DNA of 64,000 bases from Oceanospirillaceae bacterium (GCA_002724925.1 PBQA01000037.1:113846-177845), one strand, 5' to 3'. Shown: positions 53,520-63,211, counted from the stretch's first letter. Translations and numbers: made by a program. The notes: a model not told the origin generated them from the sequence alone.

Positions 53520-54536
53520 TCACACCTCACGCTTTCGGTATTGGGCAGGCGTCATGCTGTGCCACTTTTTAAATGCCCGGATAAAGGCCGCCGCCTCGGT
53601 GTAGCCTAACTTTCCTGCGATCACTTCGATGCTGTCTTCGGTGGTATCCAGTAAACGGCACGCTTTCTCGGAACGAACAGATTCGAGTAGCTGCTGAAAG
53701 GTTGTGCCTTCTTCTTTCAATTGCCGTCTGAAACTTCGTTCGCTGGTACTGAACGTATCGGCACATTCGTTGATCGACGGGTAGCCTTCCCGGAACATGC
53801 CAAGATATTTTTTAACCCGGTCACTGAGATTATTCGTTTCTGGCTGACGGCGCTGTTTCAGTAGTTCATCGCATTGTTGCCGATACAGACTGAGCGCTGT
53901 GGGGTTCGCGTTCGGTAGTGGTTGATCCAGCAGCGCAGCGTCAAAGACGAAGCGCGCAACGTCGGTTCCGAATTCTACCGGGCAGGCAAAGGTATCGCGG
54001 TAAAAGTCGGCTTCGAAAGGCTCTGGGTAGGGCACGGATATCAGCTTCTGCATTTTCTGCTGGCCGAGCATCGTTTGCATCATGCTCAGGAACTGAAAGG
54101 TGCCGGCGACATCGCGGTCTATAATAAAGCGGTGCAGCTCTTCGGGAACGTGGTACGGATGAAGCAGCAGTGCAGCCTCATCGCCGTTGACCTCAAAGTC
54201 GAGACGGCTGAACAGGTAGCTCAGTTCCTGATACCGGATTCCAAGTTCAATCCCCTCTTTTACCGTACTGCAGCTCATTAACATCATCGCGAAAGCACCG
54301 TACGCGGCAATACCGAAAGTGCTCGAAAGCTTCATTGCAGCCAGCGGATCATGACGCAGATCAACATAAAGGTCAGAAAGCACAGCCAGTTCATCGGCCT
54401 GTGAGATCACCGCTGAGGCATCAATCTGATCCGGATTGATTCCGTTGCGAGCCAGAGCTGGCGCAGGATCTATGCCATATTTCTTATGTATCTGTTCAGC
54501 GGTAAAGCTGAGTGCAAGTATCGATCTTAAGGTCAT
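53520..54536 (-). CDS. AraC family transcriptional regulator, divergent from the monooxygenase gene
   Basis: 338 residues from ATG 54536 (MTLRSILALSFTAEQ). In-frame ATGs at 54575 and 54638 are possible, but the last would start inside the divergent gene. The sensor domain is of the arabinose-binding-like type (OruR/ArgR-like), followed by two helix-turn-helix motifs (INECADTFSTSERSFRRQLKEEG and IAGKLGYTEAAAFIRAFKKWH). Back-to-back placement with the flavin monooxygenase gene makes that gene the likely target, as for other AraC/BVMO pairs; inferred from position only. Confidence 0.88.
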   Translation of the reverse strand: MTLRSILALSFTAEQIHKKYGIDPAPALARNGINPDQIDASAVISQADELAVLSDLYVDLRHDPLAAMKLSSTFGIAAYGAFAMMLMSCSTVKEGIELGIRYQELSYLFSRLDFEVNGDEAALLLHPYHVPEELHRFIIDRDVAGTFQFLSMMQTMLGQQKMQKLISVPYPEPFEADFYRDTFACPVEFGTDVARFVFDAALLDQPLPNANPTALSLYRQQCDELLKQRRQPETNNLSDRVKKYLGMFREGYPSINECADTFSTSERSFRRQLKEEGTTFQQLLESVRSEKACRLLDTTEDSIEVIAGKLGYTEAAAFIRAFKKWHSMTPAQYRKREV

Positions 54537-54637
54537 GGTGGCCGAAATTGTTAATTCGCAGGAAATTCCTGACATGGTTGAGCGCCGAATGCTCCGGCTA
54601 AAGTACACAACATAATAACGCGACGGAGCAGAAAACA

Positions 54638-56185
54638 ATGAAAGAAATGAACAGCACTCTGCCGAAGTATACAGACACAGTGATCATCGGCGCAGGCCTT
54701 GGCGGTCTGGCGATGGGCATTGGTATGCAGAAAAAAGGCCTTAACGATTACATCATTATCGAGAAGTCCACCGAAGTGGGTGGCACATGGCGCGATAATT
54801 CATACCCGGGTTGCGCCTGTGATGTTCAGTCGCACCTGTATTCATACTCTTTCACAAATAAGTCTGACTGGACCAAGCGCTACGCGCCATGGAACGAGAT
54901 TCAGCAATATATTCTCGATACTGTATCAGAATATAACGTGCGTCCGAATATCCGTTTCGGGCTGGAAGTGAACAGTGCTGAATTTGACGAAAAATCAGCG
55001 ATCTGGACGGTAGGCACTGCGGATGGTCAGACGGTTCAGTGTCGTTACTTTGTACTGGCAACAGGGCCTTTGCATGTTCCTCAGATTCCGAATATCCCAG
55101 GTCTGGATAAGTTTAAGGGCAAGGTCATGCACTCGGCGCAGTGGGACCACGACTATGATCTGAAAGGTAAAAAGGTAGCGTCGATAGGTACCGGTGGTAG
55201 TGCAATTCAGTACGTGCCTGAGATCGCTCCGGATGTAGAGCAGATTGATGTGTATCAGCGTACCGCGGCCTGGGTTATTCCTCGTGACGAGCGCCCATAC
55301 AGTGGTGTCAGTAAATGGGTATTTAAGAAATTTCCATCACTGCGTCGCCTGTATCGTTCGCGCCTGTACTTTACGAATGAAATGCGTGTCTGGCCGATTT
55401 TTAATCCAGCCATTGCTAAGGGCGTCGAGTTTTTCGCAAAACGCTTTATTAAACTGCAGGTTAAAGACCCTGAAGTGCGTGCGAAACTGACGCCGGATTA
55501 CACCATTGGCTGTAAGCGTATCCTGATTTCAAACAAGTGGTACAAAACGTTCAACCGTAAAAATGTTGATCTGGTTACAGATGGCATCAGCGAAATTCGT
55601 GAAAACAGTATCCTTGATAAAAATGGCGTCGAACGCGAGTGCGATACCATTATTCTGGGTACCGGCTTTATCGTTGATCCACGTGGATATATGAATAAAT
55701 TCAATCTGAAAGGCCTGCCAGGCCACGACATTCTGGAAGATTGGAAAGACGGTGCTGAAGCATATCTGGGCAATACCGTTACAGGTTATCCGAACATGTT
55801 TGAGCTGGTCGGACCAAACTCTGGTCTGGGTCACAACTCCATCATCTTTATGATTGAAGCGCAGGTTCACTACATTCTTGAATGCATGAAAGAAGCGAAG
55901 AATCGCGGCGTTGACTACCTGAACGTGAAAAAAACCGCGCAGGATCAGTTCAACGAAGAGATTCAGGAACGTATTAAAGGGTCAGTCTGGACGTCTGGCT
56001 GCTCCAGCTGGTATCAGCAGTCCGACGGTAAAAACTTTGTACTATGGCCGTATTCAACACTGGAGTTCTGGAAGCGTAACAAGAGCGTCGCAACGGCTCA
56101 CTATGATTGGGTAAAATTAGATGCGGCTACGAAAGGCAATAAGGTGACTGCTGCGAAAGCGAAAAAAGCAGAAGCGGTTGCCTGA
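54638..56185 (+). CDS. Baeyer-Villiger-type flavin monooxygenase
   Basis: 515 residues. FAD motif VIIGAGLGGLAMGIGMQ, then the Baeyer-Villiger fingerprint FxGxxxHxxxWD seen as FKGKVMHSAQWD near residue 160, and NADPH motif SIGTGGSAIQYVPEI. Enzymes of this class insert oxygen next to a ketone, or oxidise N/S in close relatives. A substrate such as long-chain or cyclic ketones fits the marine lipid/alkane context but is inference. GGAG ribosome site. Ends in a strong terminator shared with the panE 3' end. Confidence 0.9.
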   Translation: MKEMNSTLPKYTDTVIIGAGLGGLAMGIGMQKKGLNDYIIIEKSTEVGGTWRDNSYPGCACDVQSHLYSYSFTNKSDWTKRYAPWNEIQQYILDTVSEYNVRPNIRFGLEVNSAEFDEKSAIWTVGTADGQTVQCRYFVLATGPLHVPQIPNIPGLDKFKGKVMHSAQWDHDYDLKGKKVASIGTGGSAIQYVPEIAPDVEQIDVYQRTAAWVIPRDERPYSGVSKWVFKKFPSLRRLYRSRLYFTNEMRVWPIFNPAIAKGVEFFAKRFIKLQVKDPEVRAKLTPDYTIGCKRILISNKWYKTFNRKNVDLVTDGISEIRENSILDKNGVERECDTIILGTGFIVDPRGYMNKFNLKGLPGHDILEDWKDGAEAYLGNTVTGYPNMFELVGPNSGLGHNSIIFMIEAQVHYILECMKEAKNRGVDYLNVKKTAQDQFNEEIQERIKGSVWTSGCSSWYQQSDGKNFVLWPYSTLEFWKRNKSVATAHYDWVKLDAATKGNKVTAAKAKKAEAVA

Positions 56186-56240
56186 TAAAAGTTAGTCATA
56201 CGGTAGGCGGGTCTTACAGACCGATCGAAGCCTGCTCTTT

Positions 56241-56267
56241 GCGGCGCTGAATCAGCGCCGCTTTTTT
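56241..56267 (+). terminator. terminator of the flavin monooxygenase gene
   Basis: Stem GCGGCGCT/AGCGCCGC, loop GAATC, then TTTTTT. The right arm also encodes the last codons of the convergent panE gene. Confidence 0.88.
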
Positions 56268-57259
56268 ATTTCTTCGAGAATTTCCTCACTCGGAATTCCA
56301 GGCGTTCGCCGACCTTCTTCGATATCTTTAATTAACTCAACAAGCGTCAAATTGGCAGGTGCTTGCAGCCCCAGTGCCTGAGCGGCTCTGACAACGGCGC
56401 CATTAATGTAGTCAATTTCGGTTGCTCGTTGGTTATTAAGGTCTTCCCACATTGATGATCGCGCCTGAGGGTCAATGGCGAGCATTGAGGAAGCGAGCTT
56501 CTTAAACCATGAGTCAGGTGCACGCAGAAGCAGAGGAATCCAACCGGCAGGCAGTTTGGTTAATTTCGGCAGCTTCAGCTGTTCTTGTTTGGTAACTTCT
56601 ATTAACTCGCTCATCGCCAGGCTGAGAATGGTCCGGTAACCGCGGGTTTCAAGCTCCTGCTTCAGTGGCAGGTTACTCACTGCGTTAATCGCATTATTGA
56701 GGTTCAGCTGCAATTTTGCCCACTGTAAGGCTTCGAAAGCGGAGGTCGTGTGTAGCCGGAACCCCATGTCATGAAAGGCGCTATCGAGTTGCTCAGCGAT
56801 GGCACTATCAATCAGCGATTCACAGTAGACATCGCCTTCGGTACCCCGGTGATAGCGGCAATTATCCAGAGGCGCAACATTGAAACCGACGATGCCGCGG
56901 ATGACCGGGCTCTTCAGCTGCCGCAGCATGTCGTCGCTGCCTATACCGTTCTGCAGGCTTACAATGGGCGTCGTCTCCGCCGCAAATGCCTGTAGTTGTT
57001 GAGCTGCTTCGTGGACCGCCAGACATTTTACCGTGAGCAGAATAAGATCTGCGGAGGCCAGAGCATCTGTCGAATCCGTGACTGTCAGGTTTGAATACTG
57101 GCAATATCTTTCCTGATAATCGCTCAGAGCCATGTGTCCAGCACGGTTGAATGCATTGATCAGTCGCTCACGACCAATCAGAGTAACTTCGTGGTGATTA
57201 CTTAATACTGCGCCAAGGTAACAACCGATTGCGCCTGCGCCCAGAACTGCAATTTTCAT
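56252..57259 (-). CDS. panE: 2-dehydropantoate 2-reductase (ketopantoate reductase)
   Basis: 335 residues from ATG 57259, whose TAATG overlaps the yaiI stop. NADPH motif KIAVLGAGAIGCYLGAVLS, mid-protein ILLTVKCLAVHEAAQQL, VSLQNGIGSDD, and the catalytic-region KLQLNLNNAINAVSNLP. The second domain carries SSMWEDLNNQRATEIDYINGAVV. Reduces ketopantoate to pantoate for CoA synthesis. Some ApbA/PanE homologues have other keto substrates, so the pathway role is likely but not certain. Confidence 0.9.
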   Translation of the reverse strand: MKIAVLGAGAIGCYLGAVLSNHHEVTLIGRERLINAFNRAGHMALSDYQERYCQYSNLTVTDSTDALASADLILLTVKCLAVHEAAQQLQAFAAETTPIVSLQNGIGSDDMLRQLKSPVIRGIVGFNVAPLDNCRYHRGTEGDVYCESLIDSAIAEQLDSAFHDMGFRLHTTSAFEALQWAKLQLNLNNAINAVSNLPLKQELETRGYRTILSLAMSELIEVTKQEQLKLPKLTKLPAGWIPLLLRAPDSWFKKLASSMLAIDPQARSSMWEDLNNQRATEIDYINGAVVRAAQALGLQAPANLTLVELIKDIEEGRRTPGIPSEEILEEIKKRR

Positions 57260-57717
57260 TAAGCCCCCCGTTTTGCGCGGGCCAGCCAACGGTCCAGCGA
57301 ATTGGCAAAGGTTTGCTTATCTTTGTCTGAAAACGCCGCAGGGCCGCCGCTCTGAACACCCGAAGAGCGTAGAGTTTCCATAAAGTCGCGCATCTGTAGC
57401 TTCTGACGTATCGTCTGAGGGTTGTAGGTCTCGCCTCTGTTATTGATGACGTCGACCTTATTCTCCATGACCTCGGCAGCCAGCGGGATGTCCTGGGTAA
57501 TCAGCAGGTCACCCGCGACGGCTTCTTGAGCGATGTAGTTATCTGCCACATCAAAGCCTGGCTCCACTTGATGTGACGTGATGCACGGGTGCGGTGTCAC
57601 CGGAACCCGGTGGTTGGCGACAAAGCGAGTTGTCATTTCAGTGCGGATGGCCGCCTTGCAGATAATCTCGCGTATGGCCTTTGGCGTGGCGTCAGCATCG
57701 ACCCAGATTGTTGGCAT
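57259..57717 (-). CDS. yaiI: YaiI/YqxD family protein (DUF188)
   Basis: 152 residues, the full family length. Family start IWVDADATPKAIREIICKAA, then VADNYIAQEAVAGDLLITQDIPLAAEV and FSDKDKQTFANSLDRWLAR. The Asp-rich pattern (VDAD, TQDIPL) resembles PIN-like nucleases, but activity is unproven. Shares a TAATG junction with panE. Confidence 0.92.
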   Translation of the reverse strand: MPTIWVDADATPKAIREIICKAAIRTEMTTRFVANHRVPVTPHPCITSHQVEPGFDVADNYIAQEAVAGDLLITQDIPLAAEVMENKVDVINNRGETYNPQTIRQKLQMRDFMETLRSSGVQSGGPAAFSDKDKQTFANSLDRWLARAKRGA

Positions 57718-57880
57718 AGTTGATCAGCCTGTTAGTTATTTGCCTGTCATTATGGCTTAAACCGGTATTTTTTTTCACCGGAGATTGTTTGCTTTCCACC
57801 TGTTGCCGGTGCTCGTCTCGGGCGACTATAAATAAAACACAACAACAGATGACATAAACCTGTTCTGACAGGAGGACACT

Positions 57881-58750
57881 ATGACAGCAACTGCAGATCA
57901 TCCGGCCATCAAGCCGCGGCATATGTCGATGCCATTCGAGCAATTGGATACGCCTTATTTCTTCGACAATAACGCATTACTTTCTGCATTTTTCGCCGCA
58001 TTGTCGTCCACCTTCCCGGCGGGCGAAGGTGAATTTATCGCATCTGTTCGACAGTACCGCGACAAAATTAAAAGCCCGAAGCTGAAAGAAGAGATTCGTG
58101 GCTTTATCGGTCAGGAAGGTCATCATAGCCGTCAGCATGAGCGTGCCAACGAGACGCTTCGTGATCTTGGCTTCGATGCGGTTGCTTTGGATCAGGATCT
58201 GGCGAACTACATTCAGAAGCACGTCGTGAACCGTTCAGATAAGTTCCGCCTCGCCATGACTGTGTGCATGGAGCACCTGACTGCTATTTTGGCAGAGCAC
58301 CTGCTGACTTACCCAGAGACGCTGGAGAATCTGGCACCATCGGTTCAGGACCTGCTCTACTGGCACGCGGTTGAAGAGATTGAGCACAAGTCTGTCGCCT
58401 TTGACACCTTCATGAGCATCGAAGGTGATCAGAAATATCTGCGCTGGTGTCAGGTCTACGCGACCTTGTTCTTCTTCCATCGCATTGGCTGGTACACCAT
58501 CAAACTCTTGTGGTGGCAGCGTAAGATGCCGTCCTGGAAAGAGTTCAAAGGTTTCTGGCGCTTTATGACTGGTAAGAAGGGGATGTTCACGGGTGTCACC
58601 AAGAACTACCTGGACTGGTTCAAGAAAGGCTTCCACCCTTGGGATCACGACAACATGGATCTGATCGAACGCTGGAAGACGGAGTTCTACCGCGAAGATC
58701 AGGACATGAAACTGCAGAAAGAAAAAGACAAGCTGAAAGCGGCCAGTTAA
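57881..58750 (+). CDS. PF10118 family protein, paralogue 4 (dispersed copy)
   Basis: 289 residues, AGGAGG ribosome site. Same family as the tandem trio at 11.6-14.9 kb but more diverged. It lacks the TAGERAGIPPRRMDFEF lead and instead starts HPAIKPRHMSMPFEQ. The metal motifs remain: FIGQEGHHSRQHE, CMEHLTAILAEHLL, HAVEEIEHKSVAFD, and FKKGFHPWDHDNM. The hydrophobic segment (VYATLFFFHRIGWYTIKLL) is present. It is followed by its own terminator and then an acyl-CoA ligase gene on the same strand. Confidence 0.85.
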   Translation: MTATADHPAIKPRHMSMPFEQLDTPYFFDNNALLSAFFAALSSTFPAGEGEFIASVRQYRDKIKSPKLKEEIRGFIGQEGHHSRQHERANETLRDLGFDAVALDQDLANYIQKHVVNRSDKFRLAMTVCMEHLTAILAEHLLTYPETLENLAPSVQDLLYWHAVEEIEHKSVAFDTFMSIEGDQKYLRWCQVYATLFFFHRIGWYTIKLLWWQRKMPSWKEFKGFWRFMTGKKGMFTGVTKNYLDWFKKGFHPWDHDNMDLIERWKTEFYREDQDMKLQKEKDKLKAAS

Positions 58751-58777
58751 TTGACCAAACTTGAAGCTTAGTCACAT

Positions 58778-58806
58778 AAAGGCCGCCGACGAGCGGCCTT
58801 TTTTAT
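58778..58806 (+). terminator. terminator of PF10118 paralogue 4
   Basis: Stem AAAGGCCGC/GCGGCCTTT, loop CGACGA, followed by TTTTT. Confidence 0.88.
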
Positions 58807-58913
58807 GGTCAGCTACACCCTGACCTCTATATTTGGACACAAACCACCTTGTCATTCGTAAATGACCTACCTATCGTAACAGGCACAAGAATAAACACCT
58901 CTGGAGAACCCCT

Positions 58914-60542
58914 ATGCAAGGTCTGATGATGGATCGCCCACTGCTGGTATCAACACTGTTGCAGCATGCGGAAGCGACCTACCCGAATACTGAAATTGTA
59001 AGCCGTCGCTGTGAAGGTGATATTCACCGTTACACCATGAAAGACGCTGCCAGCCGTGCCCGTAAAGTGGCCAATCTGCTGACTCGCCTTGATATCCAGG
59101 ACAGCGACCGTGTAGCGACACTGGCGTGGAACAACTATCGCCACTTCGAACTGTATTACGGTATTTCTGGTTTTGGTGCGGTACTGCACACCATTAACCC
59201 GCGCCTGTTCGCCGAACAGTTGGTGTACATCATCAATCATGCCGAAGACCGCTACATTTTTGTCGACCTGACCTTCGTGCCACTGCTTGAGGCGATCCTT
59301 CCACATATCGGTAACGTCGAAGGCTTCATCATTCTGTGTGATGAAGACAAAATGCCAGAAACAAAGCTACCTAATGCGCTGTGTTATGAAACGCTGCTGG
59401 CGGCAGAATCCGACGAATTTGAATGGCCTGAGTTTCCTGAAACCAAAGGTGCCAGCATGTGCTACACCTCAGGTACTACGGGTAACCCGAAAGGCGTTCT
59501 CTATTCACACCGCTCGACCTGCCTGCATGCGTTTGCTTCTGTCGGTGAAGAGGTGATGGGCCTGTCATCCAGCTCATGCTTCCTGCCGGTTGTTCCTATG
59601 TTCCATGTGAACGCCTGGGGCACGCCGTACTCTGCATGTATCACTGGGGCCAAGCAGGTATTCCCGGGGCCAGGTATGGATGGCGCTTCTCTGTGGGAAC
59701 TGATCGAAGCGGAAGAACCTGATCTGTTGTTAGGTGTTCCGACGGTATGGCTGATGCTGCTGAACCATATGGACAGCATTGGTAAGAAATTGGAATCAGT
59801 GAAGAACGTGATTGTTGGTGGTGCTGCCGCGCCTCTGCAGATGATTAAAGACTTTGATCAGAAGCACGATGCCTTCCTGATTCATGCCTGGGGTATGACC
59901 GAAACCAGCCCGATCGGTACGATTAATGCGATGAACCCGATCATGGCGAAGCTGCCTAAAGAAGAGCAATACCAGCTTCAGCGTAAGCAAGGTCGCCCGA
60001 TTTTTGGCATCGAAATCAAAATTATCGATGACGAAGGTAATCGCCTGCCGCATGACGGTGAAACCTACGGTCGTCTGATGATTCGTGGCCCTTGGGTGGT
60101 GAATGGTTATTACAACAACGACGACAAATCCAGCTTTGAAGACGGCTGGTTTGATACCGGCGACGTGGCAACCATAGACCCAGATAGCTACATGAATATT
60201 GTTGACCGCTCTAAAGACGTCATTAAATCAGGTGGTGAGTGGATCAGCTCGATTGACCTTGAAAATACCGCGGTAGGCCACCCGGGTCTGGCAGAGTGCT
60301 GTGTGATTGGTGCTCGTCATCCGAAATGGGATGAGCGCCCGATTCTGCTGGCGATCAAAAATGAAGGTTCTGACGTTGATGAAGCAAGCGTGCTTGAGTA
60401 TCTCGAAGGTAAAATCGCCAAATGGTGGATGCCAGATGCCGTGATTTTCGTTGAGTCTCTGCCGCACACTGCCACAGGTAAATTGTTGAAAATAGACCTG
60501 CGCAAAGACTATGAAAACTATCTGATCGAAAACGCCAACTGA
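58914..60542 (+). CDS. AMP-binding fatty-acyl-CoA ligase (AlkK-like)
   Basis: 542 residues, GGAGA ribosome site. ANL-superfamily motifs: P-loop [26 protein letters not shown], hinge/ATP motif [11 protein letters not shown], and late-domain [12 protein letters not shown] plus the catalytic Lys in [14 protein letters not shown]. The ordering and length match AlkK/medium- to long-chain acyl-CoA synthetases used in fatty-acid or alkane degradation. Chain-length choice is inference. Has its own terminator. Confidence 0.93.
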   Translation: MQGLMMDRPLLVSTLLQHAEATYPNTEIVSRRCEGDIHRYTMKDAASRARKVANLLTRLDIQDSDRVATLAWNNYRHFELYYGISGFGAVLHTINPRLFAEQLVYIINHAEDRYIFVDLTFVPLLEAILPHIGNVEGFIILCDEDKMPETKLPNALCYETLLAAESDEFEWPEFPETKGASMCYTSGTTGNPKGVLYSHRSTCLHAFASVGEEVMGLSSSSCFLPVVPMFHVNAWGTPYSACITGAKQVFPGPGMDGASLWELIEAEEPDLLLGVPTVWLMLLNHMDSIGKKLESVKNVIVGGAAAPLQMIKDFDQKHDAFLIHAWGMTETSPIGTINAMNPIMAKLPKEEQYQLQRKQGRPIFGIEIKIIDDEGNRLPHDGETYGRLMIRGPWVVNGYYNNDDKSSFEDGWFDTGDVATIDPDSYMNIVDRSKDVIKSGGEWISSIDLENTAVGHPGLAECCVIGARHPKWDERPILLAIKNEGSDVDEASVLEYLEGKIAKWWMPDAVIFVESLPHTATGKLLKIDLRKDYENYLIENAN

Positions 60543-60580
60543 GCATCAGTCAGTCGCTTTTGATTAATAAGTTATAAAGA

Positions 60581-60614
60581 AAGCCCGGCTTGCTTATGCA
60601 ATCCGGGCTTTTTT
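60581..60614 (+). terminator. terminator of the acyl-CoA ligase gene
   Basis: Stem AAGCCCGG/CCGGGCTT with inner TTGC/GCAA pairing, then TTTTTT; the A-rich left flank may also help the convergent gene. Confidence 0.88.
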
Positions 60615-60626
60615 GTATTTGAGGGG

Positions 60627-61193
60627 TCAGGCAGGGTAAGGAAGGTCTTCCGGGCGGTTAACGTCAGAGTGGATCATAGAATCACCGATCATCACATTAA
60701 CGTAGGGGGCGTCCGGAATCAGCCGAGTCTCTGTCCTGTGACCGTGGAGCTGCATCAGTTCGAAGGCGTGTTCTTTTCTGAAGCCAGTTGGATATCCGGG
60801 CTGACCATATTCATCAACAGGGCGGGCGCAATCGTGGTCTTCGAGATGGGACGCTAATACCCGGTAGGTTTCGGCGGTAATCCACGGCATATCAGCACGG
60901 GCAATGATCCAGCCATCCCAGTCCTGATTGGCGTGCACGCCAAAGGCAATGCTGTCACCGATGCCGCGTGAGGCATCCGGGCAGACGCCTGCTTCAGCCC
61001 CATCGTCGATACAGTGGTCGAGTATGGATTGATCGCCTTCATGCAAGACGACGTAACATGGCAGGCCAGAGAGAAGGGCGTTTTCAATGCTGGCTTTCAG
61101 CATACAAGTCTGGCCCGGCCAGGGGGCGCATCGTTTGTCGCTGCCAAAGCGGGTGCTGCGACCCGCGGCGAGAAGGATAATGCCTGTTTTCAT
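60627..61193 (-). CDS. MocA/MobA-like nucleotidyltransferase
   Basis: 188 residues. N-terminal nucleotide-binding loop IILLAAGRSTRFGSDKR and mid-protein IIARADMPWITAETYRVLA (Asp for Mg2+), the layout of NTP-transferase-3/MocA proteins that attach CMP or GMP to molybdopterin. Compared with MobA, its typical GGxSxRMGxDK is LAAGRSTRFGSDK, closer to MocA. Could make a dinucleotide cofactor for a molybdoenzyme; none is in the window. GGGAGGA ribosome site before the ATG. Confidence 0.82.
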   Translation of the reverse strand: MKTGIILLAAGRSTRFGSDKRCAPWPGQTCMLKASIENALLSGLPCYVVLHEGDQSILDHCIDDGAEAGVCPDASRGIGDSIAFGVHANQDWDGWIIARADMPWITAETYRVLASHLEDHDCARPVDEYGQPGYPTGFRKEHAFELMQLHGHRTETRLIPDAPYVNVMIGDSMIHSDVNRPEDLPYPA

Positions 61194-61310
61194 CGTTAAT
61201 CCTCCCTGTCAGAGGTGTTCGATTCTTATCCGACGCTATCACAGGCTATTGACCGACAGCTCAGTAAAAATGTTACTGCCTGCCGGTTACACAAGAAGCT
61301 CTTGTGTCGG

Positions 61311-62210
61311 TCAGTCTGATGACTCAACGTCATCCCACCAGGGATAGACATCGGGCATATCTGTACTGACGCGGCCCTGAAAGTCGGACGGGCGTTTTTC
61401 TAAGAAGCTCGCAACACCTTCTTTGCCGTCTTTCAGGCTGGTGTAGAACATTCCGAGCGACTCAATCTTATGTGCTTCTGCCGGATGAGTCATCGCACTG
61501 TTGCGGTACATCATCTGGCGAATCATGGCCACAGACACCGCAGAGCGCTGAGCTATGCTGGCTGCAAGCCGTCGGGCTTCCGGTAGCAGTTCGTCAGCGG
61601 GAACGACTTTGCTGACAAACCCCGCATCTTTGGCTTCATCTGCCTTAAAAATGTCTGCCGTCATCGTCCATTCCAGTGCTTTCGATATGCCGACAATCCG
61701 CGGTAAGAACCAACTGGAGCAGGCCTCTGGCACGATACCGACCTTACTGAACACGAAGCCGATACGAGTATGCTCACAGGCAAGACGAATATCCATGGCA
61801 CAGGTCATGGTTGCGCCTATTCCTACTGCGGCACCATTCATCGCTGCAATAACAGGCTTAGTGCACCGGAAAATAGCCAGAGCAACGCGGCCGCCGGTAT
61901 CACGTACGCCCTCGACGATGTCTTTGTCGCTGAAGCGTTCGTTCAGATCGCTTAAGGTTGGCTGCTGAGATTCGTCCAGCCCGAAGACGTTCCCTTCTTT
62001 TGACAGATCCATACCGGCACAGAAGGCCTTACCTGCACCGGTCACAATGATGGCGCGAACATCGTCATCTGCACTGGCACGATCAAAGGCATGAATCAGC
62101 TCATTACACATTTCAACGGTAAACGCGTTCATCTGGTCAGGGCGGTTCAGTGTCAGTGTCAGAACGTGCTCACTGACGTTCCAGGCGAGAGTAGAGTAGG
62201 TGTGACTCAT
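61311..62210 (-). CDS. enoyl-CoA hydratase/isomerase (crotonase) family protein
   Basis: 299 residues. Crotonase motifs: LTLNRPDQMNAFTVEM, VTGAGKAFCAGMDLSKEG (oxyanion strand), AAMNGAAVGIGATMTCAMDIRLA, and FSKVGIVPEACSSWFLPRIVG. The catalytic-site Glu in VPEACSS is present where hydratases have a second acid; substrate not determined. Its start shares TGATG with the upstream nitronate-monooxygenase-like gene, so translation is coupled. Confidence 0.92.
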   Translation of the reverse strand: MSHTYSTLAWNVSEHVLTLTLNRPDQMNAFTVEMCNELIHAFDRASADDDVRAIIVTGAGKAFCAGMDLSKEGNVFGLDESQQPTLSDLNERFSDKDIVEGVRDTGGRVALAIFRCTKPVIAAMNGAAVGIGATMTCAMDIRLACEHTRIGFVFSKVGIVPEACSSWFLPRIVGISKALEWTMTADIFKADEAKDAGFVSKVVPADELLPEARRLAASIAQRSAVSVAMIRQMMYRNSAMTHPAEAHKIESLGMFYTSLKDGKEGVASFLEKRPSDFQGRVSTDMPDVYPWWDDVESSD

Positions 62211-63190
62211 CAGAAGTCTCCAGTGAAAGAAGAAACAGCGTTCTGGTATTCGGCTTTCAGGCGCGCGACCAGTTCGGCGGTTGTCGGTACGTCAGCGATG
62301 CTGCCAACCCCATGCCCGGCGGACCATAGGTCTTTCCAGGGCTTAGCGCTGGTGGCCTGAGCCATTTTTTCAGTATCCAGTTCTGCACCAAAATCGACAT
62401 GATCGGGTTTTTGGTGCGTGGCAAGGTCAATATCGTGGGTGTCCAGTGACGGCTTCAGGAAGGACGCATTCACGCCGGAGATTTTCGGTGTATAAACAAT
62501 GTCGCCAGCGCTGCTGGTGGTTAGCATTTCTTTGTATTCAGGCTGTACCTGACATTCCTGAGTGCCTATAAAACGCGTACCCATATACGCCATGTCGGCG
62601 CCCATCATCTTGGCTGTGGCAACGTCCCGTCCGGTACTCAGGCTGCCCGCCAACAGAATAGTTTTATCAAAGAACTGCTTCAGCTCATTAATCAGCGCAA
62701 ACGGGTTCCAGTCACCGGCGTGGCCACCGGCACCGCCACAGACAGCTATTAAACCGTCCACGCCAACGGAGGCAGCCTTGCGCGCGAAGCGGGTATTAAC
62801 GACATCGTGAAAGACGACACCACCGTAACTGTGTACGGCATCCACAACATCCTGAACTGCCCCAAGGGAGGTGATTACCAGAGGCACCTTGTGCTTAACA
62901 ATGATTTCCAGATCCTGCTGCAGGCGGGCGTTACTTTTGTGTACGACCAGATTAACTCCAAACGCTGCGGCGGGTTCACCGGTTTGCTCTGCGTGAGCAT
63001 CGAGATCCGCGCGGATTTCGGTCAGCCACTGATCCAGGCCTTCGCTTGAGCGCTGGTTTAATGCCGGAAACGTACCAATCACACCGGCTTTGCAGCACTC
63101 AGTGACCAGGCTAGGGCCAGAGGCCAGAAACATAGGGGCAACCACCACGGGTAATTTGAGGCCGGGTCGCAAAGAATCGGGCAATGACAT
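62210..63190 (-). CDS. nitronate monooxygenase / 2-nitropropane dioxygenase-like flavin enzyme
   Basis: 326 residues. TIM-barrel FMN enzyme motifs: PVVVAPMFLASGPSLVTECCKAG at the start, AVCGGAGGHAGDWNP with the active-site His, and LAGSLSTGRDVATAKMMGADMAYMGTRF for FMN phosphate. Annotated relatives oxidise nitroalkanes or act as NADH:quinone or enoyl-reductase-like enzymes. Coupling to a crotonase suggests a CoA-thioester pathway more than nitroalkane detoxification, but this is inference. GGAGA ribosome site. Confidence 0.88.
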   Translation of the reverse strand: MSLPDSLRPGLKLPVVVAPMFLASGPSLVTECCKAGVIGTFPALNQRSSEGLDQWLTEIRADLDAHAEQTGEPAAAFGVNLVVHKSNARLQQDLEIIVKHKVPLVITSLGAVQDVVDAVHSYGGVVFHDVVNTRFARKAASVGVDGLIAVCGGAGGHAGDWNPFALINELKQFFDKTILLAGSLSTGRDVATAKMMGADMAYMGTRFIGTQECQVQPEYKEMLTTSSAGDIVYTPKISGVNASFLKPSLDTHDIDLATHQKPDHVDFGAELDTEKMAQATSAKPWKDLWSAGHGVGSIADVPTTAELVARLKAEYQNAVSSFTGDF

Positions 63191-63211
63191 GAACAGTCTC
63201 CGGAAAATAAA

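Noticed and set aside
52832-53530. 232-aa minus-strand ORF opposite the diguanylate cyclase
   Set aside because: The plus frame has a complete GGDEF domain; the antisense frame has no recognisable domain.
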